Notes: generated by a model from the sequence alone, not told the origin. Shown: positions 1 through 10,537, counted from the first letter of the stretch. The stretch: DNA of 64,000 bases from Chamaelirium japonicum (GCA_947650365.1 OX393553.1:62743055-62807054), one strand, 5' to 3'. Program-made: numbers and translations.

Positions 1-2
1 TT

Positions 3-1217
3 CACGGTAAACTCCCCGAAGATCCGAAGCGCAAAAGTGACATCCATCGACGATCCCTAAGGTTCTACCACTTCAATGGCGAGCTGTACCGACGAAGCTA
101 TGACGGCACACTCCTGAGGTGCCTCGCGAAAGAGGAAGCAGAAGCCGCGCTCGAAGAAGTACACGCTGGAATCTGTGGATCGCACCAGTCCGGTCCGAAG
201 CTTCACTTCCGCGTCAGGAGGATGGGATACTACTGGCCTACCATGATCAAAGACAGCTTGGAGTACGCGCGAAGGTGTCAAGCTTGCCAGATGCACGAGG
301 ACTACATCCGTCAACCTCCGGAGCCTTTACACCCAACGATCGCGTCTTGGCCCTTCGACGAATGGGGTCTCGATATCGTCGGTCCTCTGCCCAAGTCATC
401 CAAGCAACATCTCTATATTTTGGCGGCAACGGACTACTTCTCCAAGTGGGCTGAAGCAATACCGTTGCGGGAAGTTACAAAGTACTCCGTCATCAGCTTT
501 ATCCAAAATGACATCATCTTTCGCTATGGAGTCCCCCGCTACATCGTAACAGATAACGGGAAGCAGTTCAAAGATGCTTCCGTCAGCCAATTCTACGCAT
601 TGTACAACATTAAGCAGAATTGTTCGACGATGTACAACGCTCCGGCCAACGGCCTAGCAGAAGCCTTCAACAAGACTCTGTGCAAACTGCTGGAGAAAAC
701 CGTCTCGAAGACAAAGAAAGATTGGCACGAACGCATGGGCGAAGCACTATGGGCTTACCGGACATCCTTCCGCACGCCGACGCAAGCAACGCCGTATTCC
801 CTCGTCTATGGTGTGGAAGCCGTTCTTCCGCTCGAGCTCCAGATCCCGTCACTCAGGATAGCAGTCCAGGAAGGCCTCACCAGCGACGACAACGGCCAGC
901 TCCGCCTAGCAGAATTGGAAGCACTGGATGAAAGACGCCTCGAAGCTCAATAGCGTCTGGAGTGTTATCAGGCCAGGCTCTCTCGTGCCTTCAACAAGAA
1001 GATTCGTCCTCGATCATTCCAGATAGGGGAACTGGTGCTGGCGATCAAACGCCCCATCATTCTCTCGCATCGAGGAGGGAAGAAATTTGATGCTAAATGG
1101 GATGGCCCGCATTCCTTCAAGGAAGTCTACTCCAACGGCGCCTACCTCCTCACCACGCCAAAAGGGCTGACACTCGGCCCTATCAACGGCAAGTACCTCA
1201 AAAGGTACTATGCCTAA
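3..1217 (+). pseudogene. Retrotransposon integrase (C-terminal pol), one in-frame stop
   Basis: One frame runs from base 3 to a TAA at 1215-1217 with a single TAG at 951-953. The order is a short RNase H/linker segment, a zinc finger with His pair (HAGICGSH) and Cys pair (CQAC), the DDE core, and a C-terminal domain containing GPHSFKEVYSNGAYLL. The catalytic residues are D at 372-374 (GLDIVGP), D at 552-554 (TDNGKQF) and E at 660-662 (NGLAEAFNKTL), giving the canonical D-35-E spacing. Integrase joins the element's cDNA ends to host DNA. The TAG follows a Gln codon and reading continues in frame behind it, so it looks like one substitution that removes the last ~88 residues. The core is intact. 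Confidence 0.93.
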
Positions 1218-1453
1218 AACAAGGCCACACCCCTTGTGCAAAAAAAAAAATGAACTACGTGCGACTTGATCCTCCTTAGGGGGGTACGTAGGCAGCCTGA
1301 GAAGTTACTTCAGGTTCAGTCCGACCAAAAGAAAAAGACAACAAAGTTCCATGAAAAAGATGTGGCAAAACGAGGCGATATTATTAGATAATGAAGCAAA
1401 GGCAGTACATTGCATAAGTCCCGAAAAGAAAGCCACAATAAAACAAGGAACAA
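1218..1453 (+). other. Spacer between pol and the antisense ORF
   Basis: No ORF of its own. It holds an A run and a segment at about 1251-1300 ending in GGTACGTAGGCAGCCTGAG. From memory, similar motifs follow pol in many plant Ty3/gypsy elements. The two convergent ORFs end on either side, so 3' processing signals for both could lie here; none is certain. Confidence 0.4.
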
Positions 1454-4400
1454 CTAAAAAAAGGTGTCCAGAGCTTGAAGACGGCGCAGCAACTCTTCCC
1501 TAGTTGCCCCCACCCGCTGAAGCTCCTCGGGACGAGCGGCCAGAAGCTCGCGACGGGTCGCCAAGTCCGACTGCTGCTTTAAGACACTCGCCTTCAAAAC
1601 ACTCTCCGCGGCCTCGGCCCGCTCCAGACGAGACTCCGCCTTTCGAAGCGAGGCGCGCACAGACTCTATCTTCCTCTGAGCCTTCGACAGGCTGGACGTA
1701 GCCTCCGCAAGTTGATGCTCGGACTGACTTAGACTCGCCTCAGCAGCCTCTAGCTCAGAAGGGGAGCTCCCTTCCAGCAAAGCCCGCCGGGATCGATAAG
1801 CCTCGCTATCAGTCACAAGCAGGTTCATCTGAGCGACGAAAAGAGAGCTGTCAACTTTGAACTCCGCCAGGCTCGCGCAAAACTCCGCACCGTCCGTCGA
1901 CCACCAATCCTGGAGGGCACCAAGGCCGGCAGTTTGGAAAGGCTCCAACGTCGACTTGATATACTACCGGCAGCTCGAAAGAAGGAATTTTGAGACCCTG
2001 CTCCTCGGCCTTAAAACCGGGCGAGGTGCCTCGGAGTAGGTAGGCAAGACCTTCCCTGCCGCTGCAACTACCACAGGAGCCGCCCGTGCCAACGAAGATG
2101 GTAGGACCGGAGAAACCGCCGCTACCGCTGCAACAACCGTCTCTTCCAACGGGCACGAGGGCACAGTAATCGGGGAATGCCGCTTGTTGACGCTCGAGAC
2201 TTCAGCCTTCTCGCCAAAAGACAAAGCGTCAACATCGATGTCGTCCAGGTTAATGTCGCCCCTAGGGAAGTTCTCCCCACAAAGACCGAGGAGACCCAGA
2301 TCGTCCGGAGGGATATCCAGACCGCATGCCCCAGGCACTTCTTGCGCAGCGCCAGTAGACGAGTGCCCGGGAGACGCCTTTGAAGAGCTCGCTCCGCGCT
2401 CTACCACTATAACGGAATCTGGTCAAAAGGAAGAAACGATGCTCAGCGTGATAAAACTTCCTGAGCGTAGAAGGCAAATAAAATAAAGAGAGCTCCATAC
2501 CTGTGTGGTCAGACGAAGCAGTCCTAGACGGAGGAATCACCTCATCTTTCAGAAGTCCAGGCTCCTCGGCGTCCTCCATCAGACAAGGAACTCTCGGGAC
2601 CATCCCGCGAGGAATGCACACTTTTCTTCTCTTGGGAGGCACACCCTCAACTTCGGCCTTCGGGAGACAGGATACCTCAGGGGCACTAGTAAGCTCGACG
2701 TCTAGCACTGGAGCTGAAGAAGGAACGCGACGAGCACTGGAAAGACAGCTACAACTCCTTTGCACTCTCTGAAGCCCCAGTCGGAGGCGGCGGTCCTCCA
2801 CTCCCGCGAAATGATTAAAACAGAAGTTCTTGAACTCGCTGCTTGCCAAGACGTCAACTGGAAAACTCGCAAGTAAAGGGGAAACTCGCCCTTCAACCCA
2901 CTTGCAGTATTCCGGAGTGGCGGCATCCCGAAACCCAGATTTGGCCCCAGGAAAGAAACTGATGCCAGTCAAGCGAGCATAGAGAGAAGCCCACAGACGG
3001 TAACCCTCCTGAGGACTGATGCGCCCCTGCAACTGCTGAGGCATGCCAGGAACTTTCTGTCGAAACCCCTGTTGGCGAGCAAAGCGATGGGGGGAGTACT
3101 GCTCCACCTCCACCACATCCCCCTTGCGCCAGACCAAGTAGCCAGGACGGCAGCTGACCATGTTCCAGTAAAGACTGTCCGGGAGCTCCTCGTTATCGTA
3201 CACAGTCGACCTCTCCAAGGGCAGCACCGAATGCTCCGACAGAAATTCAAAATCGACGCTCCCCATCCTCCTCAAAAGGGTGCGAGCACACTCTCTCGGA
3301 CGCTCCCAACTGATAAAGGCGTTTAAGATCCCTTCTATCCCGGGCAGGAAAGGCAGCTCGGCTGGATGCCCGCGTCTGGCAAAGATTCCCTTCGGGAAAT
3401 GCAGAGCTATCCAGCCGTACAAATAGTGCAAGGGTCCGAACGCAGTCGACCGGCCAAGCTCCTCCTTGGCCTTATCTGAGCCAGACAAGTCCCAGTAAGT
3501 CCCGCTGAGACCCCGGTACAAGGCGCACAGTATGGCTGGGGCTAGGTTGAAAAGCTCGCCCCTCTCCATCCTAGAAGCTACAAGGAAGGTCCCCGGACGA
3601 ATAACTTCCCCAGAGCACGGAAGCACGAACCGACAGAGGAAGATGACCAGCCCGGCAGCTCGGTAAACCGCTCGCCACTCCTCGCTGTCACGACTCAAGC
3701 CAAGGACTTCCCAGGGACACTGCTTCCCCTCCATTGAATGCTTCTCTCGAGCCAAAGAGTCGATAGGTCTCACGAAGGAGCGAAGCGGAGGTCTCTGCAT
3801 CTGAGCGATCTTCCACATGGGGTGAGCCGAAGGCGCCGGAGACCTATACTCGCCTCTGAACCAAAAGTCGACCCAAGAAGAAGGGCGCACTCGATCCGAC
3901 TGATCCCGTGCCGCAATGATTGCATGTGCCTTGAACAAAAGAAGGCAAGAACTCGGAGCGTAGCTGCTGTCCAACAGATCCTTCAAGGCTGGCACCTCTT
4001 CTTGGTAGTAGTTCCATACTTCGGGACACCCGAAAACGATGTGAACGTCGCGAAGCGAGATTCCTATCACCCCCGCTCCAGTGAGGAAGGTGTTGGTCTA
4101 CGGACACCAATGCTCACAAAGTGCGCGGTACATCCCCTCAGGACGACTATACTCTCGACGGGCCGGCGCCAGAAATTTGGCCAATAAGTTCATCTCAGGT
4201 TCTGCGCCAAAGACCTCGTAGAGCTCGCCCATCCATTCGCGAAAGCCGCAAAGGTACTGGACGTCTCCCCGAGGCCAAGAATCGGTGCCCCATCGGGTCA
4301 GCCTGGCGCATATCTTCGAGGCAACAACTGGTGTAGGCACGAAATCTTCATCACAATGGTGGAACGGAAGACTCAAACTCGGCCGAAGAAGCTTCATGGA

Positions 4401-4694
4401 GATCCCTTCGTCAGTATGAATCTTCTCGCTTAATTTTGGCATCCCACAAGTCGCATCCGCGACTCCATCTTCCGTGATGCGCTCGTGCACAAAGACACGA
4501 AGCAACGACAGAAGGTCTTCCCGCCTTGAGTTGCGGTGACGGCACACACGAGTGTAAGGAAAGCAAAGGCATCTCCTCCCGTCGAAGAAATCCTCGGCTA
4601 TCCATCCCAGAGAAGTCAAACTCTCGAAGACGCGAGCCCTGGAGGACCATGAAAGGAGGCAAGTCAAGACAAGTGCGTGCAAAAAAAAAAAAAA
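1454..4694 (-). pseudogene. Tat-type antisense ORF (aORF), two exons, broken
   Basis: A long reverse-strand reading frame converges on pol. Exon 1 runs from 4694 to 2501 in one frame, interrupted by a TAG at 4100-4098 with clear continuation beyond it. A 94-nt intron (2500-2407) is needed to join it to exon 2 (2406 to 1454). The N-terminal two thirds is Trp- and Cys-rich with aromatic blocks such as GISLRDVHIVFGCPEVWNYY, resembling the plant-mobile-domain-like proteins of these elements. The C-terminus (1454-1948) is a Glu/Ala/Leu-rich coiled coil. Near 1950-2010 the best reading hops out of frame and back, implying two compensating indels. The start is unclear: no ATG lies near 4682 and the first in-frame ATG is near 4442. 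Its role is unknown in the family. Confidence 0.75.
2407..2500 (-). other. Probable 94-nt intron inside the antisense ORF
   Basis: On the minus strand the donor reads CACACAG|GTATGG and the acceptor GTTATAG|TGGTAG. The interval is T-rich. Exon 1 ends after the first base of a codon; removing 94 nt (1 mod 3) restores the frame that encodes VERGASSSK and the downstream acidic and coiled-coil regions. Without splicing, the first frame ends at 2262 before the coiled coil. This is inferred from sequence only. Confidence 0.65.
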
Positions 4695-5670
4695 CTAAGG
4701 GGGCCTGCACCCCTGTCAAGAGGACCACCCGACTTGTGGTCACGCCACCATCAGCTCCCGAGCCTTCGCAATGCGCCCCCGCGGGCCCACACAGCACCCG
4801 CGCCAACCCAGCTTCGCCAACACAATCACGCCGGCCCGACTGTGCCGACACCACCCGTGTCGACCCATCACGCCAGCACCACCCAGCCAGAGCTGCAGCC
4901 ACCTACCAGCTCGGCCCCCGCCGCACGGCACCGTGTCACTCGCCAGTCAACCTGCGCCTGCATCGCAGCCCGTGCGCCACAAGCCGACGCTATTACCATC
5001 GGCGCCTTCGGGGCAAAAAAAAAAAAAGTCAGCAAAGGGGGGGGGGCCCACAGACCCTCTCCCCCAATCAGCGCCCGACAAAGGAGAACAAGGGGGGAGG
5101 GCCCACAGCTCCTCTCCCCCAATCAGAATCGGACAAAAAAAAAATAAGAGAGAAAGAGGGGGGGGGGCCACCGCCTCTCTCCCTCCTCCGTTCCGATCGG
5201 GCCCGAGCCCGACGAAACCGCCGCCGCGCCCGCCGGACCCGGCCCCCGAGCCCGACCCGTCCGGCCCGCACCCGATCGCCGCGCACCCCGCGCGCCGCCG
5301 CCGCTTGCGCGCCACCGCACCGCAGCCCCGTGCACCGGCCCCGCTGCTGCCGCTGCTGCTTCTACGGGCCGGAACCGAAGAAGAAGAAGAAAGGAAAAAA
5401 AAAAGAGAAAAAGAAAAAAAAAAGAGAAAAAGAAAGAAAAGAGAAAAAAAAAAAAAACAGAAGAAAGAGAAGAAAAAAAAAAAAGAAAGAAAGAAAAAAA
5501 AAAGAAAAAAAAAGGAAAAGGAAAAGAAGAAGAAGAAGAAGGAGGAAGAGAGAGACGGCGAAGGCGACCTACACCTCAGCCGCGCTCCTCCATCCTCCTC
5601 GCCTCGGTCATCGTCGCAACGCCGTTTCGAGCCCGCCTTCACAACGACCGCGAAATCACGCACCATCGTC
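4695..5670. other. Low-complexity region between antisense ORF and 3' LTR
   Basis: Pro/Arg-codon-rich, GC-rich sequence followed by a long plus-strand purine tract (about 5375-5555, almost only A and G). Long ORFs exist in several frames but are driven by composition and show no domain. Transcription of the antisense ORF would have to start in or beyond this region. Confidence 0.6.
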
Positions 5671-5898
5671 GCCGACGAAAGAGGCGACACCGGGAAGACG
5701 AAGCAAGTCGCGTGCAACCCCAGGCAGCTCTCTTCCGACGGCGGTCTACAGAAGCCGGCAGAACCTTCGCGAAGAAGCACAAGGCCGACGAAAGAGGCGA
5801 CACCGGGAAGACGGAGCAAGTCGCGTGCAACCCCAGGCAGCTCTCTTCCGACGACAGTCTTCAGAAGCCGGCAGAACCTTCGTGAAGAAGCACAAAGG
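5671..5898 (+). repeat. 113-bp tandem duplication
   Basis: Two near-identical units begin with GCCGACGAAAGAGGCGACAC at 5671 and 5784. They differ at a few bases (for example GACGAAGC versus GACGGAGC). It lies in the leader just upstream of the polypurine tract. Confidence 0.85.
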
Positions 5899-6021
5899 CA
5901 GATGAAAAGGGGTAGGGGTCCTTAAATAGACTCCTAACCCCGCCCACAAAAGGAATCAAGGACAAGTGCTCTACGATTCCTACGTGTCCAAACCCTACAC
6001 GCTCTCACCGTCGCACTCGTC

Positions 6022-6035
6022 CTTGAGGGGGCATT
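6022..6035 (+). other. Polypurine tract region
   Basis: CTTGAGGGGGCATT lies directly upstream of the LTR's TGT. A purine-rich tract primes plus-strand cDNA synthesis in LTR retrotransposons. Confidence 0.6.
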
Positions 6036-6673
6036 TGTAGACACACGAATTTCGTCAGACCCGAACCCGACTTACGTGTGCCGACGCGGATGCAAACCCA
6101 ACACGCGGACCTGACTCGCCCGCACCAATGCGGACCCGGACCCGACTCGCACCTAGCAAAGAGGAGCGGACCCCATGCTTCAAGGGGGGCCGGCCCCTAC
6201 TAGGGTCCGAACCCCATGGGGCCGGCCCCTACTAGGACCCGAGCCACATGGGGCCGGCCCTACTAGGACCCGAACCCCATGGGGGGCCGACCGGCCCTGC
6301 AAGGAAAGAAAAAAAAAAGAGAAAGAAAAGAAAAGGAAAGAAAAGAAAGGAAAGAAAAGAAAAGGAAAGAAAAGAAAATGAAAGAAAAGAAAGAAAAGGA
6401 AGTAAATACCGCCATGCGCGGGGGGAAGTTGCGTATGATGTCTGCACACATGCGGATCTGCGCCGATCCCTCGATCCGACGCACAAGAAGAAGCGCCCGA
6501 TCGCCATCGATTTCGTGTACGAAATCCAGCCATAATTGCACCCGCCAGAAAAGGAAAATAACTAAATGTTATTCCCTTCATCAATGGATGAATAAATCCC
6601 GGGTAATTATGAGAGAGATACAAAAGGGATTTAAAATTAAAAGTTCCCATATCTCTCTCCCCTCCCCTTTGCC

Positions 6674-6682
6674 TATAAATAG
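6674..6682 (+). promoter_or_regulatory. LTR TATA box
   Basis: TATAAATAG at the U3 end of the LTR, followed by a G-rich stretch. Transcription would be expected to start about 30 bases downstream, near 6705. Confidence 0.6.
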
Positions 6683-7101
6683 AGGGGGTGGGGGAATGAA
6701 GAAGAGGTCGAAGATTGAAGACGAAGCGCGGGAGCTCTGCAGAAGAGGAGACGCTTCTTCACCGACCCAAGGCTTCACGAGGCACGGTCAAGCCTGTCCC
6801 GAGGGATCGGCTTACCGAAAGCTCTCATCAACGTGAAGACCCTTGCACACGAAGATCAAGACTTCGACTCCGTGCACGAAGAAGAAAGCTCGGAGAAGAA
6901 GACCCTTCGACTCCGAAGACGCCAGAAGCAAAGGCCGGAGAAGAAGCTCAGAGCGGCACTACCCCGTCGGCTCCAACAAATCCTCGATCCCGATCAAGCT
7001 CCAAAGCCCGGAGGAGAGAAACGAAGCGTCATCACCCCGTCGTCTTCGACCAACGCCTGCGCCATCCACGAAGAAGAAAGCCTAGAGCAGACCGTCTGAA
7101 G

Positions 7102-7220
7102 CGTCGCTACCTCGTCGTCTTCATCAACAAAAGCCGACGCTACAACCGTCGCACGGAGACCGTCGCTACCCTCGTCGTCTTCATCAACAAAAGCCGACGC
7201 CACAACCGTCGCACGGAGAT
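7102..7220 (+). repeat. 59/60-bp tandem duplication in the LTR
   Basis: Two adjacent units start CGTCGCTACC at 7102 and 7161 and both contain TTCATCAACAAAAGCCGACG. They differ by one inserted C and single substitutions. Confidence 0.85.
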
Positions 7221-7995
7221 CGGTGCTACCCCCACTATCTTCGAAAGCATTCTTCGACTCCGATCACGCCAAAGAAGCCCGGAGAAGAAGAGAAGTCCAG
7301 CCGACACGCAAACCGTCGAAGCATCGGAGAAGTAGCCTACGTCGTTCGAAGAAGAAGATCGAGTTGACACTAAAGCTAAAGCCTTCGCAAGAAGCCAAAG
7401 CAAAGCCCCAGTAAAGCCCGCGCCAAAGCAACGCAAGTGCCAAAGCCAAGCGACTACGCTGGCCACGAGCAAAAGCACCGCACGTTCTAGCCGATACGAC
7501 GCGAAGTCCGGAAGAACGAAAGCATCGCAAGTCTCTCCCAGCTACGTCCAAGTGCAAGCGCCGAAGCAAAGCAAAAGCCAGAGCCACGCGCGCTGGAGCC
7601 AAGCCAAAGCCAAAAAGCCGAAGCCGAAGCCGACACCAAAAGCTTGATCGACGCCGCGAACCGACGATCAAGGACACCGAGGTCAAGCAAGGAACGAGGA
7701 AGACACGAAGACCGAGGAACGAAGCCGAAAACCCCCTAGCCGAGAAAGCGCGAAGCACGGAAGAGACAAAGCAATGGTGGACATTCCTTAGCCTCTCCAA
7801 AACCCTCACCCTGTAAAGACCCCTGTCCTGGGCAGCCCCTTCAGTGCTCTCGCACGAACGCCACGTGGAGACGCGGATCAAAAGGATCCTCCAGAAGATC
7901 TTTCCCACAATCCCCTGATCAAAACTCGCCGCAACCCGGACTCGCTACACCCGAGCCACCCGGGTCCCGGCCACACTTGTAATCTGATTTTGCGC

Positions 7996-8001
7996 AATAA
8001 A
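7996..8001 (+). terminator. LTR polyadenylation signal
   Basis: AATAAA 28 bases before the LTR end, followed by TGCTTTTTCCC. It is a plausible end-of-R signal. Confidence 0.5.
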
Positions 8002-8029
8002 GACGACCCGTGCTTTTTCCCGCGCTACA

Positions 8030-8239
8030 GTGCGACAGCCAACGCTGGAGTTTAGGCTCGCTTGATAAACAAGACAAACACAAACAGGCCGAGGCTCGTC
8101 TCGGCTCGTGGTGGAACGGCTTAGCTCACCATCCCCAAAAGAGTAGAGAGTAGAGAGAGTGAGAGTGAAACAGAGAGAAGAGAGAGAGAGAGGGAAACAT
8201 AGAGTGAGTCAAAGGATCAGAAAGAGAGAGAGTTTCAAA
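8030..8239. other. Low-complexity flank of the retrotransposon
   Basis: Begins with CTCG-rich sequence (GGCCGAGGCTCGTCTCGGCTCG) of a kind common in plant repeats, then GA-rich DNA. No gene seen. Confidence 0.5.
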
Positions 8240-8425
8240 GGGTGCGATCATACCAGCACTAAAGCACCGGATCCCATCAACGAGTGCGATCATACCAGCA
8301 CTAAAGCATCGGATCCAAAAGAGAAAGAGTTTCAAAGGGTGCGATCATACCAGCACTAAAGCACCGGATCCCATCAACGGGTGTGATCATACCAGCACTA
8401 AAGCATTGGATCCCATCAGAACTCC
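8240..8425 (+). repeat. Tandem 5S rRNA 5'-end fragments
   Basis: Four copies of the first ~33-47 nt of plant 5S rRNA lie head to tail at 8240-8280, 8284-8316, 8337-8377 and 8379-8425. Each contains GATCATACCAGCACTAAAGC, the well-known start of plant 5S rRNA. The last copy runs longest (to CCCATCAGAACTCC). None reaches the internal promoter boxes, so these are not functional 5S genes. A GA-rich spacer with TTTCAAA precedes copies 1 and 3. Confidence 0.85.
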
Positions 8426-8653
8426 AGCACCACCCTCCCCACCCGACCAACCTTCGCTCCCCTGCACTAAAGATAGAGTGAGTGAGAGGATAAGAGAGAG
8501 AGAGAGAGAGAGAGAGAGGGATTCATGCAAGCCAGCTCCTCACTCTCTCCCCTCCTCAAACCCGACCACCCATCTCACCCTCTCTCTCCTCCTCAAACCC
8601 GACCACCCTCCCCACCCGACCAACCTTCCCTCCCCTGCACTGAAGATAGAGTG

Positions 8654-8702
<49 letters not shown>

Positions 8703-8873
8703 GATTCATACCAGCACTAAACAACTGAACCCATCTCACCCTCTCTCCTCCTCACACCCGACCACCACCCCATCACTCTATCTTCAGTGCCACCCTCAGT
8801 ACCTCCCCCCCCCCCCCCCCCCCTCCTTAAACCCGACCAGCTCACCCGACCAGCCCACCCGACCAAATACCTA
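8426..8873. repeat. CT/GA microsatellites with a degenerate 5S fragment
   Basis: Alternating (GA)n (about 8490-8519 and 8658-8699), CACCCGACC-rich sequence and an 18-C run near 8806-8823. A fifth, degenerate 5S start occurs at 8703-8735 (ATTCATACCAGCACTAAACA). Confidence 0.7.
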
Positions 8874-9473
8874 CATCTTACCCGACCAGCCAAACCCCCA
8901 CCTCCTTTGCCCCTTTGCCCCTAAAACCGAGGCCAAACCCCTACCTCCTTGGGGGGTGCGCCACATGCCCAATCTCCCCACCCCGAGGGGAACATGCACC
9001 CATAAGGGACCCCCCTCCCCTTCACCACTATGGCTAACCGAGCGAAGGGTGCCCCGGACCGAATCAATTATCAAGTTTTAACTTGTGATTTATCATGTTT
9101 TCATATCACGAAATGATTGGCTCATCGGCTTCATTCTCCCCTCAGCTCTAGATGCCCTTGTAGAGGGTCACACGAGGATCGTACTGACTCTGAATTCGAC
9201 GGATTCCGATCCCGGATGCAACCACTAGGTCTCGTCGTACATAGCTCCGGCTCGTATTTTCAACCCTTTTTTTCCCTATATTTGCACTCACCCCGCCAAC
9301 CTTTTTCATTTTGCTACCGACCCCTCATCCCCCTTTGTTTGCATCTGACCCCCCTTGGGCAGTTTTCGCCTACCCCGGCCCCATGGTGTCCCCTCAGCAT
9401 AACTCCGCCCCTCTGCCGGCATCGAACCCCCGATCCCAACCGGCTAGGTGCCGACCCGTTCGCACCACGGCGT
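8874..9473. other. Unassigned GC-rich repeat-like DNA
   Basis: No ORF with recognisable content. The style (CCCCTCAGC, CCGATCCCGG) suggests retrotransposon leader or LTR, but no ends were found. Confidence 0.3.
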
Positions 9474-10527
9474 CCCAACCAACTAGGTTACCACCTAGCT
9501 GGTTGGGCGGGGGTATACATACAGTCGGCATACGCACACCCGACCGGCCCCTGGCAGGGGGTCGATGGGCGTGACGGTTAGCCCCGCGCAATGGGTCGGC
9601 AGACAGAAGACGGTCGGCCCCGCGCAGGGGGTCGGCTGGCAGACGACGGTCGGCCCCGCACAACGGGTCGGCAGACAGACTATGGTTGGCCCCACGCAAC
9701 GAGTCGGCAAACGCACAGCGATCGGCCCCGCGCAACGGGTCGGCAGACAAACGACGGTCGGCCCCGCGTAGGAGGTCGGCTGGCAGACGACGGTCAGCCC
9801 CGCACAACGGGTCGGCAGACAGACTATGGTCGGCCCCACGCAACGGGTCGGCAGACGCACAGCGGTCGGCCCCGCGCAACGGGTCGACAGACAGACTATG
9901 GTCGGCCCCACGCAATGGGTCGGCAGACGCACAGCAGTCGGCCCCGCGCAACGGGTCAGCAGACAGACGACGATCGACCCCGCGCAGGGGGTCAACTGGC
10001 AGACGACGGTCAACCCCGCGCAACGGGTCGACAGACAGACTATGGTCGGCCCCGCGCAACGGGTCGGCAGACGCACAGCAGTAAGCCCCGCGCAACGGGT
10101 CGGTAGACAGACTATGGTCGGCCCCGCGCAACGGGTCGGCAGACAGACTATGGTCGGCCCCGCTCAACGGGTCGGCAGACAGACTATGGTCGGCCCCGCG
10201 CAACGGGTCGGCAGACGCACAGCAGTAAGCCCTACGCAACGGGTCGGCAGACAGACTATGGTCGGCCCCGCGCAACGGGTCGGCAGACGCACAGCAGTAA
10301 GCCCCGCGCAACGGGTCGAAAGACAGACGATGATCGGCCCCATACAACGGGTCGACAGATGTACACCCGACCAACCCCTGGCAGGGGATCGGCAGGCCCA
10401 ATGGTCGGCCTCATGTAGCTGGTCGGCAGACAAACGACGACCAATTCCGGACAGAGGGTCGGCAGACAAGCGACCAGCTTTGCACTAGAAAATCCCAACC
10501 AGCTAGGTTAATACCTATCTAGCTGGG
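9474..10527. repeat. 36-bp minisatellite bracketed by two palindromes
   Basis: About two dozen copies of a 36-bp unit of the form GTCGGCCCCGCGCAACGGGT plus CGGCAGACAGACTATG fill about 9565-10480. Each side carries a copy of a hairpin: 9474-9507 (15-bp arms, 14/15 paired, TACC loop) and 10494-10527 (12/15 paired). A ~29-bp direct repeat starting ACACCCGACC also occurs at 9536-9564 and 10363-10391. Because 36 is divisible by three and the unit lacks stops, every one of the six frames is open for long stretches; none of these ORFs should be taken as a gene. Confidence 0.85.
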
Positions 10528-10537
10528 AGAGGGTAAC

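Larger units (their letters stand above)
1..8029 (+). mobile_element. 3' part of a Tat-lineage Ty3/gypsy LTR retrotransposon
   Basis: The window opens inside the pol gene. In order, I see the end of RNase H, the integrase, a spacer, a long reverse-strand ORF, a purine-rich leader, a polypurine tract and one ~2.0 kb LTR. An antisense ORF between pol and the 3' LTR is a known trait of the plant Tat lineage of Ty3/gypsy elements; the lineage call rests on that layout and on integrase type. The 5' LTR, gag, protease and reverse transcriptase would lie left of base 1. No primer-binding site follows the LTR, so it is the 3' LTR. The five bases after it (gtgcg, 8030-8034) should match the target duplication left of the missing 5' LTR. 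Both ORFs carry stops, so this copy is defective. Confidence 0.85.
6036..8029 (+). repeat. 3' LTR, about 1994 bp
   Basis: It starts TGTAGACAC after the polypurine tract and ends CCCGCGCTACA. The ends form a perfect 5-bp inverted repeat (TGTAG/CTACA). A TATA box sits at 6674 and an AATAAA 28 bases before the end, fitting U3 and a long R region. An A/G tract lies at about 6298-6400. ORFs inside the R region (for example 6715-7335) look compositional. Confidence 0.75.

Noticed and set aside
4526-5925. Plus-strand ORFs of 384-459 codons
   Set aside because: Pro/Arg- and Lys-rich low complexity over a GC-rich block and a purine tract, no domain; they overlap the antisense ORF and its leader.
6715-7335. 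206-codon ORF in the LTR
   Set aside because: Ser/Arg/Lys-rich, falls in the LTR R region with an internal 60-bp duplication; no recognisable protein.
8240-8425. Functional 5S rRNA genes
   Set aside because: Each copy has at most the first ~47 nt and lacks the internal promoter and 3' end.
9394-10498. Several long ORFs on both strands
   Set aside because: All come from the 36-bp stop-free repeat; none is more protein-like than the others.
9474-10527. CRISPR-like array
   Set aside because: Repeats are contiguous with no unique spacers, and the DNA is plant nuclear.
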